The notes under the pieces: model-generated | What the model was told of the DNA's origin: nothing | Databases searched by the model: none | What the model saw: the letters and a program-made list of their open reading frames with translations, nothing else | Made by a program: the position numbers and the translations under genes | From: Hyphomicrobiales bacterium | GTDB taxonomy: Bacteria > Pseudomonadota > Alphaproteobacteria > Rhizobiales > Rhizobiaceae | Direction: 5' to 3' | Assembly (NCBI GenBank): GCA_900465915.1 | Contig: UBKJ01000022.1 | Coordinates: forward strand, 70,570 to 134,569 | Length of the DNA stretch: 64,000 nucleotides | Part shown: in pieces, positions 60,548 to 64,000 of the stretch | How the letters are laid out: each line of letters starts with the position of its first letter | Numbering within the stretch: position 1 is the first letter of the stretch

Positions 60548-63462
60548 CAGCCCTCCTCCTTCGCCGTGGCGGCCAGTTTCTCGACGCGGTGGCGGCGGAT
60601 CGACTGGTGCGCCAGCGCGATCAGCACCAGCACCGTCGCGCCCACCACCAGCGAGAACACGCCGAGGTCGAACAGAAGCGCGCTGGCGAGCGGCATCTTG
60701 CCGACATGCGGCACGTCGGCGTAGCGGAAATAGGTGGTCAGGAACGGCCGGCCGAACAGCATCGCCCCCGCCCCGGTAAAGGCGGCGCAGAGCAGGCCGA
60801 GCCCGATCCAGCGCAGCGGCAGGATGCGCAGCCGGTCCTCGACCCAGCGCGCGCCGAAGGCCAGATATTGCAGGATGAAGCCGATGGCCAGCGCCACGCC
60901 GGCCGCGAAGCCGCCGCCCGGCAGGTCGTGGCCGCGCAGGAACAGATGCGCCGCGAAGACCAGCACCACCGGGAACAGCCATTGCATGATGACCGAGGGC
61001 ACGGCGAGATAGTCGCCCAGCGTCTCGCCCGCCGCGCGGTCGGGCGCGGCCTCGTCATAGGCGTCCTGGATCTTCTGCTGCGCGGTCGAGCCGGCGCTGT
61101 CGGGCGCGGGGCGGAAGCGGCGCAGCAGCGCGAAGACGGTGAGGCTGACCACGGCCAGCACCGCGATCTCGCCCATCGTGTCGAAGGCGCGGAAATCGAC
61201 GAGGATGACGTTGACCACGTTCTTGCCGCCGCCGCCCGGATAGGCGTTCTGCAGGAAGAAGTCGCCGATGCCGCGCGGCGACGGCCGCGTCATCATGGCG
61301 TAGGCGAGGATGGCGACGCCCGCGCCGCAGAACAGCGCCAGCGCCAGATCGCTGTAGCGCCTCAGGCGGGGACCGAGCGGCGTCGGCCCGTCGGCCGTCT
61401 CCCAGCGCTTGGGCAGCCAGCGCAGGCCGAGGAGCAGCAGCACCGTGGTGACGATCTCGACCAGCAATTGGGTGACGGCGAGGTCGGGCGCCGACAGCCA
61501 GACGAAGGTGACGCAGGTGACGAGCCCCGCCCCGCCGAGCAGGATCAGCGCCGCCAGCCGGTGATATTTGGCCTGCCAGGCCGCGCCCACGGCGCAGGCC
61601 CCGCCGGCGAGCCAGAGGAGCGCGAAGACCGGGTCGACCGGCTGCGCCGGCGTCGCCCCCACCCGCATATGGGCGGCGATGGGCGGCCATGCCGCCGCCA
61701 CCGCCGCGGCGACCGCCACGATGCGGAGCTGCGGCTGCAGCCGGCGGGTGCTGAGGAAGGCCTCGGCCTTGCGCGCCCAGTTCCACGACAGCGTCACCAG
61801 CACGCGCTCGAAGATGCGCTGGCCCTGCAGGTGGCGCAGCAAGGGCGGCCCGTCCTCGCTGCTCGCGAGATAGTTCTTCAAGAGCCAGTAGAGGAGGACG
61901 CCGCCGATCATGGCGACGATGCTCATCAGCACCGGCAGGTTGAAGCCGTGCCAGACGGCGAGGCTGTAATCGGGCGTCGCCGAGCCCAGCACCGCCGTCA
62001 CCGCCGCGTGCAGGAACGGGCCGATGGAGAGCGAGGGCACGACGCCGATCAGCAGGCACAGGAGCACCAGAAGCTCGATCGGCCGCCGCATCCAGGCCGG
62101 CGGCTCGTGCGGCTCGCGCGGCAGGTCGTGCGCCGGCGGGCCGAAGAAGGTGGAATGGATGAAGCGCACCGAATAGGCCACGGTGAACACGCCGGCGATG
62201 GTGGCGGCGTAGGGCGTGATCGTGTCGAGCCACGAGGCCATGTGCGTCTCGACCGATTCGGCGAAGAACATCTCCTTGGAGATGAAGCCGTTCAAAAGCG
62301 GCACGCCGGCCATGGAGGCGCTGGCCACCATGGCGAGCGTGGCGGTGTAGGGCATGGGCCGCAGCAGGCCGCTCAGCCGCCGCATGTCGCGGGTGCCGGT
62401 CTCGTGGTCGATGATGCCGGCGGCCATGAACAGCGAGGCCTTGAAGATGGCGTGGTTGACCATGTGGAAGATGGCGGCCACGGCGGCGAGCGGGCTTCCG
62501 AGGCTCAGGAGCACGGTGATGAGGCCGAGATTGCTGATGGTCGAATAGGCGAGCAGGCCCTTGAGGTCCTGCTGGAACACGGCGAAGAAGCTGCCGATCA
62601 CCAGCGTGCAGAGGCCGGCGAGGCCGACGATCCAGAACCATTGCTCGGTGCCGGCCAGCACCGGCCACAGCCGCGCCAGCACGAAGACGCCGGCCTTCAC
62701 CATGGTGGCGGAATGCAGATAGGCCGAGACCGGCGTCGGCGCCGCCATGGCGTTGGGCAGCCAGAAATGGAACGGGAACTGCGCGCTCTTGGTGAAGGCC
62801 CCCATCAGGATCAGCACCAGGATAACGGGATAGAGCGGCGCGGTGCGGATCTTGTTGCCGGCCGCCAGCACCGTGTCGAGATCGTAGCCGCCCGCCACAT
62901 GGCCGAGCAGCAGCAGTCCCGCCAGAAGGCAGAAGCCGCCGATGCCGGTGACGGTCAGCGCCATGCGCGCGCCGTCGCGGGCGCTGGCGTTCTGGTGCCA
63001 ATAGCCGATGAGCAGGAAGGAGAAGATGCTGGTCAGCTCCCAGAACACGGCGAGCAGCACGACGTTGCCCGACAGCACCACGCCCAGCATCGAGCCCATG
63101 AAGGCCAGGAGAAACGAGAAGAAGCGCGGGACCGGGTCCTCGGGCGACATGTAATAGCGGGCGTAGATCACCACCAGAAGCCCGATGCCGGTGATGAGCA
63201 TGGCGAAGAGCCAGGCGAAGCCGTCCATGCGCAGGGTGATGTCGAGCCCGTATTGCGGCAGCCAGGCCACCGTCTCGCGCAGGACACGGCCGCCGGAGGC
63301 CGCCGGATAGAGGCTGGCGGTGACGATGAAGGCGACCAGCGTGATGGCCGCGCTGAACCAGGCCGAGCCGCTGCGGTCGACGCCGCGCATGAGGCCGATG
63401 ACGGCGCTGCCGATGAAGGGAAGCAGGACCAGCAGGAAAAGCATTCTGCCGTCCGTCGTCAT
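60547..63462 (-). CDS. mrpA: Monovalent cation/H+ antiporter fused subunit A-B
   Basis: 971 aa, the fused MrpA-MrpB form typical of rhizobial PhaA. The N-terminal NuoL-like part contains TSIFSFLLIGYWHQNASARDGA, FTKSAQFPFHFWLPNAMAAPTPVSAYLHSATMVKAG (in part) and LGLITVLLSLGSP. The MrpB-like C-terminal 150 residues have FAAHLFLRGHDLPGGGFAAGV. It is the first gene of the six-gene operon on the minus strand and likely provides one ion path plus the docking module. Roles in family: Na+/K+ efflux, alkaline pH and osmotic tolerance; rhizobial pha mutants are K+ sensitive. Confidence 0.94.
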   Translation of the reverse strand: MTTDGRMLFLLVLLPFIGSAVIGLMRGVDRSGSAWFSAAITLVAFIVTASLYPAASGGRVLRETVAWLPQYGLDITLRMDGFAWLFAMLITGIGLLVVIYARYYMSPEDPVPRFFSFLLAFMGSMLGVVLSGNVVLLAVFWELTSIFSFLLIGYWHQNASARDGARMALTVTGIGGFCLLAGLLLLGHVAGGYDLDTVLAAGNKIRTAPLYPVILVLILMGAFTKSAQFPFHFWLPNAMAAPTPVSAYLHSATMVKAGVFVLARLWPVLAGTEQWFWIVGLAGLCTLVIGSFFAVFQQDLKGLLAYSTISNLGLITVLLSLGSPLAAVAAIFHMVNHAIFKASLFMAAGIIDHETGTRDMRRLSGLLRPMPYTATLAMVASASMAGVPLLNGFISKEMFFAESVETHMASWLDTITPYAATIAGVFTVAYSVRFIHSTFFGPPAHDLPREPHEPPAWMRRPIELLVLLCLLIGVVPSLSIGPFLHAAVTAVLGSATPDYSLAVWHGFNLPVLMSIVAMIGGVLLYWLLKNYLASSEDGPPLLRHLQGQRIFERVLVTLSWNWARKAEAFLSTRRLQPQLRIVAVAAAVAAAWPPIAAHMRVGATPAQPVDPVFALLWLAGGACAVGAAWQAKYHRLAALILLGGAGLVTCVTFVWLSAPDLAVTQLLVEIVTTVLLLLGLRWLPKRWETADGPTPLGPRLRRYSDLALALFCGAGVAILAYAMMTRPSPRGIGDFFLQNAYPGGGGKNVVNVILVDFRAFDTMGEIAVLAVVSLTVFALLRRFRPAPDSAGSTAQQKIQDAYDEAAPDRAAGETLGDYLAVPSVIMQWLFPVVLVFAAHLFLRGHDLPGGGFAAGVALAIGFILQYLAFGARWVEDRLRILPLRWIGLGLLCAAFTGAGAMLFGRPFLTTYFRYADVPHVGKMPLASALLFDLGVFSLVVGATVLVLIALAHQSIRRHRVEKLAATAKEEG

Positions 63463-63621
63463 GCGCCGCTGGCCTCCGTCTCATGTCTTGGGGTCGAACC
63501 GGGGTCGTCCTGACGGTCGGCCGGCGCTGGGAAAACCGTGGACGGAATCATTCCTCACGGCGAATTCATTATGACCGGCTCGCCGGCCATATGGCAACGG
63601 CTTTCAAGGACTTGAACAAAT

Positions 63622-64000
63622 CTAATCTTGCGATTCGCCGCCTTTCGGACCTTCCAGCACCGTTTCGGCCAGCCGCACGGCCTCGTTGCGGATGTCGGGC
63701 ACCGCCGTCACCTCCCAGAAGGCGCCGCGCGTCAGCGGGCCGATGGCGAAGATCCGGTCGGAGGGATGGCCGGCGTGATCGCGCACGCGCAGGTCGTCGG
63801 TCACGTCGACGCCGAGGTCGAGCGCGTCGGGCCGCGCCAGGCCGCGATCCATCAGCGCGATCAGCGCCGGGTTGCGCGTGTTGGAGAAGCGCGGATTGCC
63901 GCCGCGGCAATCGACGATGGCGCCCACCTCCAGCGTCTTCTCCGCGCCGGTCCCGCGCTCGCGGAAGGTCACGGCCACGGCGCCGTCGTCCCTCTCGCGC
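63622..64000 (-). CDS. FAD/NAD(P)-binding protein, C-terminal fragment
   Basis: The last 125 codons of a gene whose 5' part lies beyond the window. AIVDCRGGNPRFSNTRNPAL, DDLRVRDHAGHPSDRIFAIG and PLTRGAFWEVTAVPDIRNEA match the C-terminus of the FAD/NAD(P)-binding family (NAD_binding_9-like, related to hydroxylases and thioredoxin-reductase-like proteins), where FAIGPLTRG contacts FAD. Substrate unknown. It is co-directional with and upstream of the mrp operon; the 159 bases between show no clear terminator or promoter. Confidence 0.65.
   Translation of the reverse strand, partial: RERDDGAVAVTFRERGTGAEKTLEVGAIVDCRGGNPRFSNTRNPALIALMDRGLARPDALDLGVDVTDDLRVRDHAGHPSDRIFAIGPLTRGAFWEVTAVPDIRNEAVRLAETVLEGPKGGESQD

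Noticed and set aside
60589-63513. 974-codon open frame on the plus strand across the MrpA gene
   Set aside because: Low-complexity Gln/His/Arg/Ala translation opposite a clear MrpA-MrpB coding sequence; no start signal or domain.
63463-63621. Possible tRNA-like GGTCGAACC sequence near 63491
   Set aside because: No cloverleaf stems or CCA-end structure can be drawn around it.

Overview
The window is one contiguous, high-GC (roughly two-thirds G+C) stretch of an alphaproteobacterial genome, most likely Hyphomicrobiales (Rhizobiales; Brucella, Phyllobacterium or Rhizobium relatives). The evidence is the density of ABC uptake systems with dedicated regulators, a fused MrpA-MrpB antiporter subunit, a TTAA-N7-TTAA CtrA-type box with a neighbouring GANTC site, rhizobial-style dispersed intergenic repeats, and a small RNA with the architecture of the alpha-r14/cuckoo (NfeR1-like) family. 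The species cannot be fixed from the sequence alone. There are no tRNA or rRNA genes, CRISPR arrays, phage genes or insertion sequences. Nearly all the DNA is coding, in tight ATGA/GTGA-overlapping operons.

Left part (1-22 kb), carbon and nitrogen scavenging. (i) A ribose-type ABC system (permease tail, binding protein), a DeoR regulator, an FGGY kinase and a GlpD-like flavoprotein: import, phosphorylation and oxidation of a polyol-like substrate. (ii) A LysR regulator followed by an exact ydcSTUV-patD arrangement (polyamine-type ABC transporter plus 4-aminobutyraldehyde dehydrogenase). (iii) A LacI regulator followed by an Amadori-product (fructosamine) operon: FrlB-like deglycase, sugar ABC transporter, FrlC-like epimerase, FrlD-like kinase, a DAO-type FAD amine oxidoreductase and the transporter ATPase. 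A perfect 14-bp palindrome in front of it is the likely LacI-type operator.

Middle (22-44 kb), mixed housekeeping and stress genes: polysaccharide deacetylase, DUF808 and AI-2E membrane proteins, a three-hairpin anti-Shine-Dalgarno sRNA on the minus strand (about 25.2-25.3 kb), an HPP-CBS membrane protein, xylulokinase, an OmpR-type two-component pair, a secreted polyhistidine protein, DUF488, a NodT-MacA-MacB efflux system, a cupin, AlkB, an MFS transporter, an FtsK/SpoIIIE translocase without a membrane domain, a 59-codon ORF behind a perfect CtrA box, and SURF1.

Right part (44-64 kb), energy metabolism: a branched-chain 2-oxoacid dehydrogenase operon (bkdA1-bkdA2-bkdB-lpd), a BadF/GlcNAc-kinase-type sugar kinase, a GbsR/MarR-type regulator leading cydDCABX (cytochrome bd oxidase and its ABC exporter) with two palindromes over its own promoter, the six-gene Mrp/Pha cation antiporter operon, and the 3' end of an FAD/NAD(P)-binding protein running off the window.

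The observations most worth following up are the triple anti-SD sRNA, the CtrA/GANTC-controlled small ORF, the frl operon carrying an extra flavin amine oxidase, the operators in front of gbsR-cydDCABX, and the soluble FtsK.
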